From assembly GCF_031458235.1 (NCBI RefSeq), contig NZ_JAVDYB010000001.1:8271001-8335000 (forward strand): 64,000 nucleotides of DNA. Direction: 5' to 3'. The stretch is from Catenuloplanes atrovinosus. GTDB lineage: Bacteria; Actinomycetota; Actinomycetes; Mycobacteriales; Micromonosporaceae. The notes below the pieces were generated by a model. It saw only the letters and a list, made by a program, of their open reading frames with translations. It made no database searches and was not told where the DNA came from. Both the position numbers and the translations under genes were made by a program. Shown here in pieces: positions 1-8,362 of the stretch (positions are counted from its first letter, which is position 1; each line of letters opens with the position of its first letter).

Positions 1-923
1 TGACCGCGCTGGTCAAGGAGCTGGCCCCGGCCGGTGACGAGGTCGAGCTGGCCTGGAACCCGGAGTTCCTGCGCGAGGGCTTCGCGGTCGAGGACACCAT
101 GAAGCCGGACCGCCTGGTCTTCGGCGTCGCGTCGGCGTGGGCCGAGGAGCGGCTGCGCGCCGCGTTCGAGCCGGTGCTGGCGCAGGGCGTACCGGTGAAG
201 GTCACCGACCTGGCCACCGCGGAACTGGTGAAGGTCGCGGCGAACTCGTTCCTGGCCACCAAGATCTCGTACATCAACGCGATGGCCGAGGTGTGCGAGG
301 CGACCGGCGCGGACGTGCACGACCTGGCCGAGGCGCTGGCGTTCGACACCCGGATCGGCGGCCGGTTCCTGCGGCCCGGCCTCGGCTTCGGCGGCGGCTG
401 CCTGCCCAAGGACATCCGCGCGTTCATGGCCCGCGCCGAGGAGCTCGGCGTCGGTCAGGCGGTCGGCTTCCTCCGCGAGATCGACGGCATCAACCAGCGC
501 CGCCGGGCCCGTACCGTGGACCTGGTCACCGAGCTGGCCGGCGGCGACGTGGCCGGCAAGCGGATCGCGGCGCTCGGCGCCGCGTTCAAGCCCAACTCCG
601 ACGACATCCGCGACGCGCCCGCGCTGGACGTGGCGAGCACCCTGCACCGGCTCGGCGCCCGGGTGACCGTCTTCGACCCGGCCGCGATGGAGAACGCCAA
701 GCGCGTCCACCCGGAGCTGTCCTACGGCGAGAGCGCCCTGGACGCGGCCCGCGACGCGGACGTGGTCGTGCTGCTCACCGAGTGGACCGAGTTCCGCGAG
801 ATCGACCCGGCCGCGATGGCCGCGGTCGTCGCCGGCCCGTCCATCGTGGACGGCCGGCACGCGCTGGACCCGGCCGAGTGGCGCGCCGCGGGCTGGGAGT
901 ACCGGGCGCTGGGCCGCCCGTAA
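1..923 (+). CDS. ugd: UDP-glucose 6-dehydrogenase (5' partial)
   Basis: Cytoplasmic NAD-dependent enzyme oxidising UDP-glucose to UDP-glucuronate for cell-surface polysaccharides. The window opens inside the gene: the frame is read from base 3 and 306 residues are visible, so the N-terminal NAD-binding Rossmann half is mostly missing. Seen are the WNPEFLREG motif at the edge, the central helix with NSFLATKISYINAM, the active-site motif GFGGGCLPKD (catalytic Cys codon at 399-401), and the C-terminal UDP-binding domain with GAAFKPNSDDIRDAP. These are the classical signatures of the UDP-glucose/GDP-mannose dehydrogenase family. The GDP-mannose dehydrogenase alternative is less likely given the motif spelling. 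The frame is intact to its TAA stop. Confidence 0.93.
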   Translation, partial: TALVKELAPAGDEVELAWNPEFLREGFAVEDTMKPDRLVFGVASAWAEERLRAAFEPVLAQGVPVKVTDLATAELVKVAANSFLATKISYINAMAEVCEATGADVHDLAEALAFDTRIGGRFLRPGLGFGGGCLPKDIRAFMARAEELGVGQAVGFLREIDGINQRRRARTVDLVTELAGGDVAGKRIAALGAAFKPNSDDIRDAPALDVASTLHRLGARVTVFDPAAMENAKRVHPELSYGESALDAARDADVVVLLTEWTEFREIDPAAMAAVVAGPSIVDGRHALDPAEWRAAGWEYRALGRP

Positions 924-1047
924 CCGTCGCTCCACCCGGACGGCCCTGGCGAGAATCTCGCGCCCGATGGCGCGGAAACACACTCGTTGGGGCCGTCCGG
1001 CTTCCCTAGACTCGGGAACCGTCGGCCACGGGGGAAGGGGAGCAGTC

Positions 1048-1686
1048 ATGGACACCGCACGGACGGTCAGCATCGACACGCCGGAGGAACTGCGCGCGCT
1101 GCTCGGCACGCCGGTGCCGCGCGCGGTCAACAAGGAGCGCGTCGCGCTGCACGAGCGGGACCGGGAGTGGCTGGCCGCCTCCCCGTTCTGCGTCATCTCC
1201 ACCTCGGCCGCGGACGGCACCTGCGACGCCTCGCCCAAGGGCGACCCGCCCGGCTTCACGCTGGTGCTGGACGACACCACGATCGCGATCCCGGAGCGGC
1301 CGGGCAACCGCCGCGCCGACGGCTACCTCAACGTGCTGACCAACCCGCACGTCGGCCTGCTCTACCTGATCCCCGGCCGCACCGAGACGCTGCGGATCAA
1401 CGGCCGGGCGCGCCTGATCCGCGACGCGCCCTACTTCGAGGACATGGTCGTCAAGGGCCACCGGCCGGTCCTGGCGCTGGAGGTGGAGATCGAGCAGATC
1501 TTCTTCCACTGCGCCAAGGCGTTCCTCCGGTCCGCGCTGTGGAAGCCGGAGACCTGGCACCCGGAGGTCCTGCCCAGCCACGCCCGCCTGGTCAAGGACG
1601 TCCAGCCGCAGGCGGCGGAGACGCTGGAGCAACTGGAGGCCTACTACGGCCCCAGCTACCTGGAGACGCTCTACCGCGCCAGGTAG
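1048..1686 (+). CDS. PPOX-type FMN-dependent flavoprotein (MSMEG_1061-like)
   Basis: A 212-residue protein of the pyridoxamine-5'-phosphate oxidase-like split-barrel fold, related to the actinobacterial MSMEG_1061 group of FMN/F420-binding oxidoreductases; the substrate is unknown. Family hallmarks visible are the barrel strand FCVISTSAADGTCDASPKGD near residue 50, the PERPGNRRADGYLNVLTNPHVGLLYLIPG block near residues 85-115, and IEQIFFHCAKAFLRS near residue 155. I chose the ATG at 1048 because GGGGAAGGGGAG lies just upstream; an in-frame ATG at 967 would add 27 residues not typical of the family. The 3' end overlaps the convergent peptidase gene by 16 bases. Confidence 0.85.
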   Translation: MDTARTVSIDTPEELRALLGTPVPRAVNKERVALHERDREWLAASPFCVISTSAADGTCDASPKGDPPGFTLVLDDTTIAIPERPGNRRADGYLNVLTNPHVGLLYLIPGRTETLRINGRARLIRDAPYFEDMVVKGHRPVLALEVEIEQIFFHCAKAFLRSALWKPETWHPEVLPSHARLVKDVQPQAAETLEQLEAYYGPSYLETLYRAR

Positions 1687-3410
1687 GCGAACCGGCCGCG
1701 GGCCCACCGCAGCACCCGCGGCCCCCACCCGGACAGCAGGAACAGCGCGAGCAGCAGCGCCGTCGCCACCGGCACGGTGATGGCCTTCGGGATCTCGCTG
1801 AAGAGCACCGCCACGGCGCGGATCGCGACGAAGAACAACCCGACGCTCACCAGCCAGCGGGTGATCGGTGGGATGCCGTCGATCGCGTCCGCGGCGCGGT
1901 TCGCGCCCATCGCGAGCGCCCGGCCCGTCCTGCGGCGCGCCCGTCGCAGGACGGACGGTGGCCGGGGGATCTCCGCCGGGTCCCGGGCCGGCATGTCGAC
2001 CCGCAGGTCCGCCGGAACGGCCGCGTCGATCGCGGCCATCGCGGCGGGGTCCACCGCGAAGAGGCTCGGCTCGATGTGGGTCATGATGGCGTCGTGCCCG
2101 ATCAGCCGGCGGGCGCCGTCCGGCCAGGCCAGCAGCAGCGCGGTCGCGTCGTACCGGACCGTGATCACGCTGCGGGGCCCCGCCAGCGAGACGCCCTCCG
2201 GTCCCAGGACGAGCGCCTGGGCGCGGTCGGCGAGCAGCGGGTGACGCCGGCCGGTGACCGCCTCCGTGGACGCCACCGGCGCGGCGGTGAAACCGGCCCA
2301 GTCGGCGCCCCTGCCGTCCGGGATCATGAGCAGCGAGGTCGCATGCGCCTCCGCGGCGACCCGGGCCACCTCGCCGGGCGTGACCGCGCGCAGCTCCGCC
2401 CGGAACTCGTCGATGGAGAGATTGCGGCGGCCGAGCAACTCGTTCTGCACGTACCCGGGCAGGCTCCGCGCGTCCCGGTCCACCCCGGACAGGTCCGACT
2501 CGGTCTTCGTGACGACCGCGGCCAGATCCGCCGGGTCGATGACGCCGTGCCGGATCGCGGTCAGCACGTCGGTGAACTCGCCCAGCGCCGCGTCGCGCTT
2601 CTCCGGCAGCGCGTCCGCCACCGCGACGACCGTGGCGTACTCGCCGTCCCTCGGCGCGTACTCCGCCGCGACCTGGTAGGAGTAGCCGGCCTCCTGCCGC
2701 AGCGCCCGGAACAGCATCCGCTCCAGCACACCCGAGTAGACGCCGGCCGCGGTGCCCCGGGCAACCACCGTCTCGTAGGCGATCGCCCGCGCGCTCGGCC
2801 CGTGGAAGTAGGCCGGCGTGACCGGCAAGGCGGACGTCACCTCGGGCGCCGGCATGCGCACGCCGCCGTCCGGGAGCGCCAGCGCCAGTCCGGCCGGTAC
2901 GGCGTGCCCGGCGATCCACAGCATCGCGTTCGCGCGCGTGAAGTAGCGGGACACCCATGCGTGCAGGTCATCCGGGGTGAGCGCGGTGAGCCCGTACTCG
3001 GGATAGCCGATCGTGCCGTGGCCGCGGGCGCCGTACCGCCAGACCGCGAGCGGCTCGGCCAGTGAGCCCCGGCCGGCCGCCTCGGTGCGCAGGATCTCCT
3101 TCTCCACGGCTAGCCGCTCCGTCGGCAGGTCGGCGAGCGCGGCGCAGACGCCGTTCAGGAACGTCACGACGTCGTTCTCGGTCCCCTGGAGCTGGAAGGT
3201 GGTGGTGACCGGCGAGGTGGAGCCGTTGTAGTGGTAGTCGGTCAGGCCGAGCCCGTGCAGCGCCAGGTGCTCGATCAGATGGGTGATGCCGGCCCGGGCC
3301 AGCGGCTCGTCCGCGCGTCCCACGCGGAAGACGAGCCCGGCGGTGAGCGGGCCGTCCATCGGCGCGATCACGGTCGGTACGCCGTCGATCTCCGTACGCT
3401 TGATCGTCAC
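1671..3410 (-). CDS. M16-family metallopeptidase-like protein with C-terminal membrane helices
   Basis: 579 residues. The N-terminal half is an insulinase/M16-type domain with the inverted zinc motif HLIEH at residues 44-48 (ligands His44 and His48, catalytic Glu47). The third ligand is probably a Glu in VEKEILRTE (about 103-110), a shorter spacing than usual in M16. The second M16-like repeat is poorly conserved. The last 75 or so residues hold two hydrophobic segments, so the protein is probably membrane-anchored, unlike the usual soluble M16 enzymes. The GTG start at 3410 overlaps the TGA of the upstream TPR gene (GTGA), so the two are translationally coupled. Substrate unknown; peptide or signal processing at the membrane is inference. 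Confidence 0.8.
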   Translation of the reverse strand: MTIKRTEIDGVPTVIAPMDGPLTAGLVFRVGRADEPLARAGITHLIEHLALHGLGLTDYHYNGSTSPVTTTFQLQGTENDVVTFLNGVCAALADLPTERLAVEKEILRTEAAGRGSLAEPLAVWRYGARGHGTIGYPEYGLTALTPDDLHAWVSRYFTRANAMLWIAGHAVPAGLALALPDGGVRMPAPEVTSALPVTPAYFHGPSARAIAYETVVARGTAAGVYSGVLERMLFRALRQEAGYSYQVAAEYAPRDGEYATVVAVADALPEKRDAALGEFTDVLTAIRHGVIDPADLAAVVTKTESDLSGVDRDARSLPGYVQNELLGRRNLSIDEFRAELRAVTPGEVARVAAEAHATSLLMIPDGRGADWAGFTAAPVASTEAVTGRRHPLLADRAQALVLGPEGVSLAGPRSVITVRYDATALLLAWPDGARRLIGHDAIMTHIEPSLFAVDPAAMAAIDAAVPADLRVDMPARDPAEIPRPPSVLRRARRRTGRALAMGANRAADAIDGIPPITRWLVSVGLFFVAIRAVAVLFSEIPKAITVPVATALLLALFLLSGWGPRVLRWARGRFAYLAR

Positions 3411-4369
3411 TTCGCCCCCATGATCGCCATGTTGCGCCGCCACATGAAGGTCGGCCCCTCGTCGCCGCCGATGTAGTTCCACGGCGACCCGGTCGCCAGC
3501 GGCCCGAGCGCCGCGAACTGGCTCAGCGCCGCGCGATGGTCATCGAGCAGCGAGAACAGGCCGGCGAAGACGTTCATCACGTGCACCCAGCCCACGGTCC
3601 GCTGGAACGCCGGGTGCCAGACCGACCGGTGCGCGGCCTCGTAGATCTCGTCCCGGACCGCCTTCGATCTCAGGTAGGCGGCGTCCTTCTTGTCGTCGAG
3701 CTCCAGCCAGTGCTCCAGGTGCCCGAGCGGCACCAGCACCGCGTTGTGCGCGCCCTCCGGAGCGGCCAGCATGCGCTCACGGGAGAACTCGTGCAGCAAC
3801 TCCCAGGAGCCGTCCCACTTCGGGCAGATCATCTGCTGGTACGACAGCTCGGTGCGCACGTGGTGCGGGTCGGTGCGGACGGCCCGGTCGTACCGCCGCC
3901 GAGCCTCGGCCAGGCCGGTCTGCAGGCCGCGGGCGATCGTCACGCGGTACTGCCACGCGGTCACGTTGCCCGGATTGCGGGCGGTGGCCTCGGCCAGCAC
4001 CTCGTCGGCCCGGCGCAGGTGCTCGTGGAAGCGGGTGAACTGGTCGGCGGAGACGTACCGGGCCTGATATCCGCTGCGGATCCGCCACCCGGCCGCGACC
4101 AGATGGGCGCCGAGCATGGCGCCGGCGGCCGGGTCGGCGGGGTCGTCGCGCGACGCGGCCTCCAGCACGCCGACGAGGTGCTCGACCTCCGCCGGGCGGG
4201 AGATGTCGCCGACCGCGCCGGCCAGCTCGGATCGACCGGCCCAGTCGAGCGAGTCCCACAGCCGCCGGACGGCCGGCCAGTCGCCGGCGCCCAGCGCGGT
4301 GCGCAGCACGGCGACCTCGGGATATGCGGTCGCGGCGTCGAAGTCCGGCGCCGACAGCGGGGGAAGCAT
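3407..4369 (-). CDS. TPR-like helical protein, function unknown
   Basis: 320 residues, mostly predicted helical and without signal peptide or membrane segment. Residues around 115-175 read like tetratricopeptide units (EVLAEATARNPGNVTAWQYR, then ARRRYDRAVRTDPHHVRTEL). The C-terminal half, with QQMICPKWDGSW and the ending WNYIGGDEGPTFMWRRNMAIM, is not a domain I recognise. The gene is first in a two-gene unit with the M16-like peptidase, with a 4-base overlap, suggesting a stoichiometric partner or adaptor. A minus-strand TAGTAT hexamer (4377-4382) lies 7 bases before the ATG, so the message is probably leaderless. Confidence 0.75.
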   Translation of the reverse strand: MLPPLSAPDFDAATAYPEVAVLRTALGAGDWPAVRRLWDSLDWAGRSELAGAVGDISRPAEVEHLVGVLEAASRDDPADPAAGAMLGAHLVAAGWRIRSGYQARYVSADQFTRFHEHLRRADEVLAEATARNPGNVTAWQYRVTIARGLQTGLAEARRRYDRAVRTDPHHVRTELSYQQMICPKWDGSWELLHEFSRERMLAAPEGAHNAVLVPLGHLEHWLELDDKKDAAYLRSKAVRDEIYEAAHRSVWHPAFQRTVGWVHVMNVFAGLFSLLDDHRAALSQFAALGPLATGSPWNYIGGDEGPTFMWRRNMAIMGAK

Positions 4370-4476
4370 GGCGCGGATACTAGATGATCTTTAAGTCTCC
4401 GCGCAGCCCCGTTTCAGTCCATTTTGAGCAGCCACTCAGGGAAGGCTCGGCGTACCCGCGAAGGGTTGTCAGACAC

Positions 4477-4525
4477 CACGACGGCCGTGGCCCCGGCGCC
4501 CAATCCGGGGACCACGGCCGTCGTG
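4477..4525 (-). terminator. Long hairpin terminator after the aminotransferase gene
   Basis: Arms 4477-4496 and 4505-4525 pair over 20 bases with a single bulged A, loop of 8. It lies 21 bases beyond the stop codon of the minus-strand aminotransferase gene and before the next minus-strand gene. There is no marked U-run, as is common in actinobacteria. Confidence 0.75.
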
Positions 4526-4546
4526 CGACCGCGTCCGGCGATGTCG

Positions 4547-5788
4547 TCAGCGGATGACGGCGTGCACGCCGGTTCCGTTGGTCATCGCCGGACGGCTGGC
4601 CGGGTGCACGATGAGGTCGGCGCTCTCGGAATCCGCCTCCACGTGCATCATGCCCTCACCCGCGCCGTGCAGGTACCGCCCGTACGCGTGCATGCCGTCC
4701 ACCAGCCGGACCACGTCCTCCGGCGGGCGTACCACGAAGCGAAGGTACTGGCTCGTCATGCCGAGCTTGTTACCGCACTCCCGGACGTAGATCCCGTACC
4801 GGGAGATCAGGAAGTCGCGCAGCTCCACACCGTCCCAGCCCGGCCCCAGCTTGACCAGCAGGAAGTTGCCCTGCGACGGCCAGACCGTGAGACCCGGCAC
4901 CCGGGTCAGCTCGTCCGCCATCCGCATCCGGTCGCGGGAGAGCCGGCGCAGACTCTCGCGGTACTCGGCCTCGTGGTCCTTGATCATGTGGACCACCGTC
5001 TCGGCCAGCGAGTTCAGGTTCCACTTCGGCAGCGCGGAGCCGATCTTCGTGGCCAGCGCCGGGTTCGCCACCAGGTAGCCGAACCGGATGCCGTGCAGCC
5101 CGAAGTTCTTGCCCAGGCTCTTCAACACGATCATGTTCGAGCGGATGCCGGCCTCGGCCGCCACCGACGGCTGCCGCTCCTGGTCCACGAAGTCGATGAA
5201 CGACTCGTCGATGATGACCAGGTCCAGGTCGTGCAGCATGTCGACGAAGCGCAGGACCTCCCGCCGTGGGATGTAGCCGCCGTCCGGGTTGTTCGGGTTG
5301 CAGATCACCGCCACCCTGGAGCCGCGCTGCCGGATGAACCGCGCGTAGTCGTCCAGGTCGAGCTGGTAGTTGTCCGCCTCCTGCAGCGGGTACATGTCCA
5401 CCCGCTTGCCGGTCTCCAGCGGCTGGTCCGTCCACCGGCCGAACGTGGGGATCGGGATCGCCACGCTCTCCTTGATCAGCAGGTGGTCGATCCAGGTGAT
5501 CAGCTCGGTCGAGCCGTTCGCCATCGCCACCGTCTGCGGGTGCAGCCCGAGCGCGCTGCACAGCTGTTTGGTGATGGTGTCCGCGCTGCTCGGGTAGTAC
5601 TTCAGGATGCTCTCCAGGTTCGCGGACAGTTCCGCGAACATCTCCGGCGTCGGGAAGTACGGGTTGCAGGGGATGCAGAAGTCGACGATCCGCGCTCCCT
5701 CGCCCATGCTCCGCTGCAGCGTGGCGTAGGACGCGCTGTGCGCCCCCTGCCGCAGGAGACTCAGGTCGATGCTGCTGCCGTGTCGCAA
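4547..5788 (-). CDS. PLP-dependent class I/II aminotransferase (histidinol-phosphate/threonine-phosphate type)
   Basis: 413-residue fold-type I PLP enzyme. Visible are the substrate/PLP loop ANGSTELI (90-97), NPNNPDGG (164-171), DESFIDF (194-200; Asp binds the pyridine nitrogen), and the Schiff-base lysine in SLGKNFGLHGIR (Lys227), followed by the C-terminal VRPPEDVVRLVDGM. The LGKNFGLHGIRFGY pattern is shared by histidinol-phosphate aminotransferases and CobD-like decarboxylases, so the exact substrate cannot be read. About 40 extra C-terminal residues follow the usual end of the fold. The start is TTG at 5788 with GGAGGG 5-6 bases upstream. No his or cob genes are nearby, so it is probably a specialised stand-alone enzyme. 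Confidence 0.85.
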   Translation of the reverse strand: MRHGSSIDLSLLRQGAHSASYATLQRSMGEGARIVDFCIPCNPYFPTPEMFAELSANLESILKYYPSSADTITKQLCSALGLHPQTVAMANGSTELITWIDHLLIKESVAIPIPTFGRWTDQPLETGKRVDMYPLQEADNYQLDLDDYARFIRQRGSRVAVICNPNNPDGGYIPRREVLRFVDMLHDLDLVIIDESFIDFVDQERQPSVAAEAGIRSNMIVLKSLGKNFGLHGIRFGYLVANPALATKIGSALPKWNLNSLAETVVHMIKDHEAEYRESLRRLSRDRMRMADELTRVPGLTVWPSQGNFLLVKLGPGWDGVELRDFLISRYGIYVRECGNKLGMTSQYLRFVVRPPEDVVRLVDGMHAYGRYLHGAGEGMMHVEADSESADLIVHPASRPAMTNGTGVHAVIR

Positions 5789-6530
5789 TGCACCCTCCAG
5801 CTGTCCGATCGCCAGGCCCTAACCCCGCGTGTCTCGCCGCCCTGTCCGGCAGCAAGTACGCAGCCCTGCACGTCCTGGATCAAAGGATCACCAAGAAAGC
5901 CCGGTCGGTCCCGATTCATGGGGGTTCAGGGGGTGTCGACGCGGCCGGCCTCGCCTTCGGTCTCGGATGACACGCCGAGAAAATCTGGGTCCACGGAACT
6001 AGACTTTCTGGTGGGGTGTGGTTAGTGTTTCTGGTGTTGACAGCAAGGATCGTCGAAGACGCGGACGGCAGGACCCGCGTCGAGCCGAGGCCCGGCGGCA
6101 CGCCGTGGCGCGCTCGACGCCGCAGTGGAAGTGACCCCGACGTCATCGCGAGTCGGGGAGGGAAGCAGGCGGGGCCGATGCGGTTTCAGGGCTCCGCCTG
6201 AGAGAGTCCGCCGTACGTGTGGGGGCCATGAAGTGGGTAGGGCTCCCGCACCGGCGGACGGCAGCACCGGACGTGTGAAGCAGAGGAAAGGGAGGGTTGA
6301 ACACCGTTGGATCGCCCGCCGCCAGGACGCGTTCGGCTCTGGCGCGGACACCGCAGTCTCCATCGAACGAGAGGTGGTCTTCGGTCACGCTTATGCGATC
6401 CTCGCACCCCAGGCCGCCGGTGGCGGCGGGTGTGGATACGACAACCCGGCATTCCTGCCGGTAGATGGTGTTACCCGTAAACCCTGGGCCCCGGCGCTTC
6501 TGCGCCGGGGCCCTCGACATGGAGGAATGT
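5789..6530 (+). other. 742-base gene-free region with a structured leader for the MerR-like gene
   Basis: No convincing protein is encoded on either strand. The left edge must hold the promoter of the minus-strand aminotransferase. A TTGACA hexamer lies at 6037-6042 in an unusually T/G-rich patch (6005-6042), but I see no good -10 at the right distance. From about 6060 the plus strand can form several consecutive GC-rich hairpins (for example CCCCGAC/GTCGGGG around 6135-6160 and GGCGGGGCC/GGCTCCGCC around 6170-6200) before the strong hairpin at 6486-6513. It could be a long 5' leader or an independent RNA. Confidence 0.4.
6486..6513 (+). promoter_or_regulatory. Perfect 12-bp hairpin in the leader just before the RBS
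   Basis: Arms GGGCCCCGGCGC (6486-6497) and its exact complement (6502-6513) with loop TTCT. It ends 7 bases before the GGAGGA ribosome-binding site at 6521 and could act as a terminator/attenuator or shield translation of the MerR-like gene. Confidence 0.65.
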
Positions 6531-6851
6531 ATGGCCCAACCCGATGACATGTTCGGAGACGACGACTATCCGGCCTACACGATGGGCCGCGCCGCGGAGA
6601 TCACCGGCGCCTCGCAGGACTTCCTGCGCCGCCTCGACGAGGCGAAACTGATAACCCCGTTCCGCTCGGCCGGCGGGCACCGCCGGTACTCCCGCTATCA
6701 GCTGCGCCTCGCGGCACGTGCCCGGGAGATGGTCGACCAGGGCACCGCGCTCGAAGCCGCGTGCCGCATCATCATCCTCGAGGATCAGCTCGAAGAGGCC
6801 CTCCGGCAGAACGAAGACCACCGGCGCCGGCGCGAGTCCGGCGCCGCCTGA
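6531..6851 (+). CDS. Small MerR-like/BldC-like DNA-binding regulator
   Basis: 106 residues. A winged-helix MerR DNA-binding head (YTMGRAAEITGASQDFLRRL, then GGHRRYSRYQL near residues 50-62) is followed by a short helix with EAACRIIILEDQLEEALRQNE, likely a small coiled coil for dimerisation. There is no effector-binding domain. This architecture is common in actinomycetes, often in several paralogues; I infer a DNA-binding transcription factor with no known target. The start is the ATG at 6531 with GGAGGA spaced 4 bases; an earlier in-frame ATG at 6519 lies inside that ribosome-binding region. A long structured leader with a terminator-like hairpin precedes it, suggesting RNA-level control. 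Confidence 0.8.
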   Translation: MAQPDDMFGDDDYPAYTMGRAAEITGASQDFLRRLDEAKLITPFRSAGGHRRYSRYQLRLAARAREMVDQGTALEAACRIIILEDQLEEALRQNEDHRRRRESGAA

Positions 6852-6923
6852 TCCGACCGCTCGCGGTCCCTCTCCCACCACGAGAGGGGCCGTTCGCCGT
6901 CTCCGGGATCGGCGGATGCGGCG

Positions 6924-7958
6924 TCAGTGAGGGGACGGCGCGGACGTGGAGCGCCGCACCACGAGCGTCGGTGGGACCACGGTGGCCCGCGCCCCGTCGT
7001 CCGGCGGATCCTCGCCGTTGATCACCCGCAACAGCGCGGTCATGCTGCGCCGGCCGACCTCGTCGAAGTCCTGGCGGACGGTGGTGAGCGGCGGGAGCAT
7101 GAACTCGGCCTCGGGTATGTCGTCGAAGCCGACCACGCTGATGTCCTGGGGCACCCGGACGCCGCGTTCGTGCAGGGCGCGGAGCAGGCCGAGGGCCATC
7201 TGGTCGTTGGCGGTGAAGACGGCGGTGACCTCCTTGCGGCCGGCCAGGGCGGCGCCGGCGGTGAAGCCGGAGCGGGCGCCCCAGTCGCCGGAGATCACCG
7301 GGGGGACCGGGCAGCCGGCCTCCTCGAGGGCGGCGCGCCAGCCGTGCACCCGGTCGCGCGCCTCCAGCCAGTCGCCGGGGCCGGCCACGTGCCAGACCGT
7401 GGTGTGGCCCAGCCCGACCAGGTGGCGGACCGCGAGCCGGGCGCCGGCGGCCTGGTCGACGGAGACCGCGGGGAGCACGCCGTCCTGGCCGGTCTCGACC
7501 GCGACGGCGGGCAGGCCGCGAGGCAGGCTGTGCAGCGCGGCCTGGGCGGCCATCTGCGGCGCGATGACGATGATGCCGTCCACGCCCTGGGCGGCCAGGC
7601 CGTCGACGGCGGAGAGCACGCCGGCGCGGTCGACGCGCTCCAGGGTGACGATGCTGACGCCGTAGCCGGCGCCGCGGGCGGCCCGCTCGATGCCGAGCAG
7701 CGTGGCGGCCGGACCGTACAGGATGGTGTCGAAGCTGACCACGCCGAGCACGCGGGAGCGGCGGCTGGCCAGGCCGCGGGCCATGGCGTTGGGGCGGTAG
7801 CTCAGCGCGGTGACCGCGCGCATGACCCGCTCGCGGGTGTCCGGCCGGACGCTGGGGTGGTTGTTGAGCACACGGGACACGGTCTGGTGGGAGACACCGG
7901 CGAGCCGCGCGACGTCGGTCATGACCGCCGGTCGCGCCGCGTCGGGAGTCGATGTCAC
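6924..7958 (-). CDS. LacI-family transcriptional repressor (probable regulator of the ytf-type importer)
   Basis: 344 residues. N-terminal helix-turn-helix and hinge (VMTDVARLAGVSHQTVSRVL, residues 12-31, then YRPNAMARGLASRRS) are followed by a periplasmic-binding-protein-like sensor domain ending LTTVRQDFDEVGRRSM and VPPTLVVRRST. It is transcribed divergently from the sugar-binding lipoprotein gene, and a perfect 14-bp LacI-type palindrome lies in the shared region, so it is most likely the local repressor relieved by the imported sugar. The sugar is not deducible. An internal ATG at residue 13 is an alternative start, but would cut close to the HTH. Confidence 0.88.
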   Translation of the reverse strand: MTSTPDAARPAVMTDVARLAGVSHQTVSRVLNNHPSVRPDTRERVMRAVTALSYRPNAMARGLASRRSRVLGVVSFDTILYGPAATLLGIERAARGAGYGVSIVTLERVDRAGVLSAVDGLAAQGVDGIIVIAPQMAAQAALHSLPRGLPAVAVETGQDGVLPAVSVDQAAGARLAVRHLVGLGHTTVWHVAGPGDWLEARDRVHGWRAALEEAGCPVPPVISGDWGARSGFTAGAALAGRKEVTAVFTANDQMALGLLRALHERGVRVPQDISVVGFDDIPEAEFMLPPLTTVRQDFDEVGRRSMTALLRVINGEDPPDDGARATVVPPTLVVRRSTSAPSPH

Positions 7959-8072
7959 GGCTTCAGGTTATCGCCCAGGCGCCCGGTGATGATTCGCCTG
8001 GTAGACCGTTTTCTTGCCCCGACCTGTAGGTATTTGTGATCATCGTGGCCAAGTTGTGACCCGGGCCACCCC

Positions 8073-8100
8073 TTGACTCATCGATTGTTAGCGCTAACAC
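8073..8100 (+). promoter_or_regulatory. Promoter with LacI-type operator for ytfQ (within the 7959-8362 intergenic region)
   Basis: TTGACT (8073-8078) and TAACAC (8095-8100) form a 16-base-spaced promoter. The perfect palindrome TGTTAGCGCTAACA (8086-8099) fills the spacer and overlaps the -10, the classic position for LacI-family repression. The rest of the 404-base region is a leader of about 255 bases with no gene; AGGAG lies just before the ytfQ ATG. Confidence 0.78.
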
Positions 8101-8362
8101 TACAGCGCAACGTCCCTGTAACGAGGTCGTGACAGCGGCGCCGCAATGCCGGATCCAGCACAACTCCGGCGGGTGCGTCGCGTCCGGCCGAGCCCTTGCA
8201 CCACCTGCACATGGCACCACAGCACATGGCACCTGGTTCACGCAACGCGGCACAACGTTTCTCCCCCACGGTCCTCATCGGACCGGCATCACCGGCTCGC
8301 GCGGGCACTCGCGGGCCGGGGCAGCGACGTACACGGCGTTCTTCGGCAGAGGAGTCAGAGTC

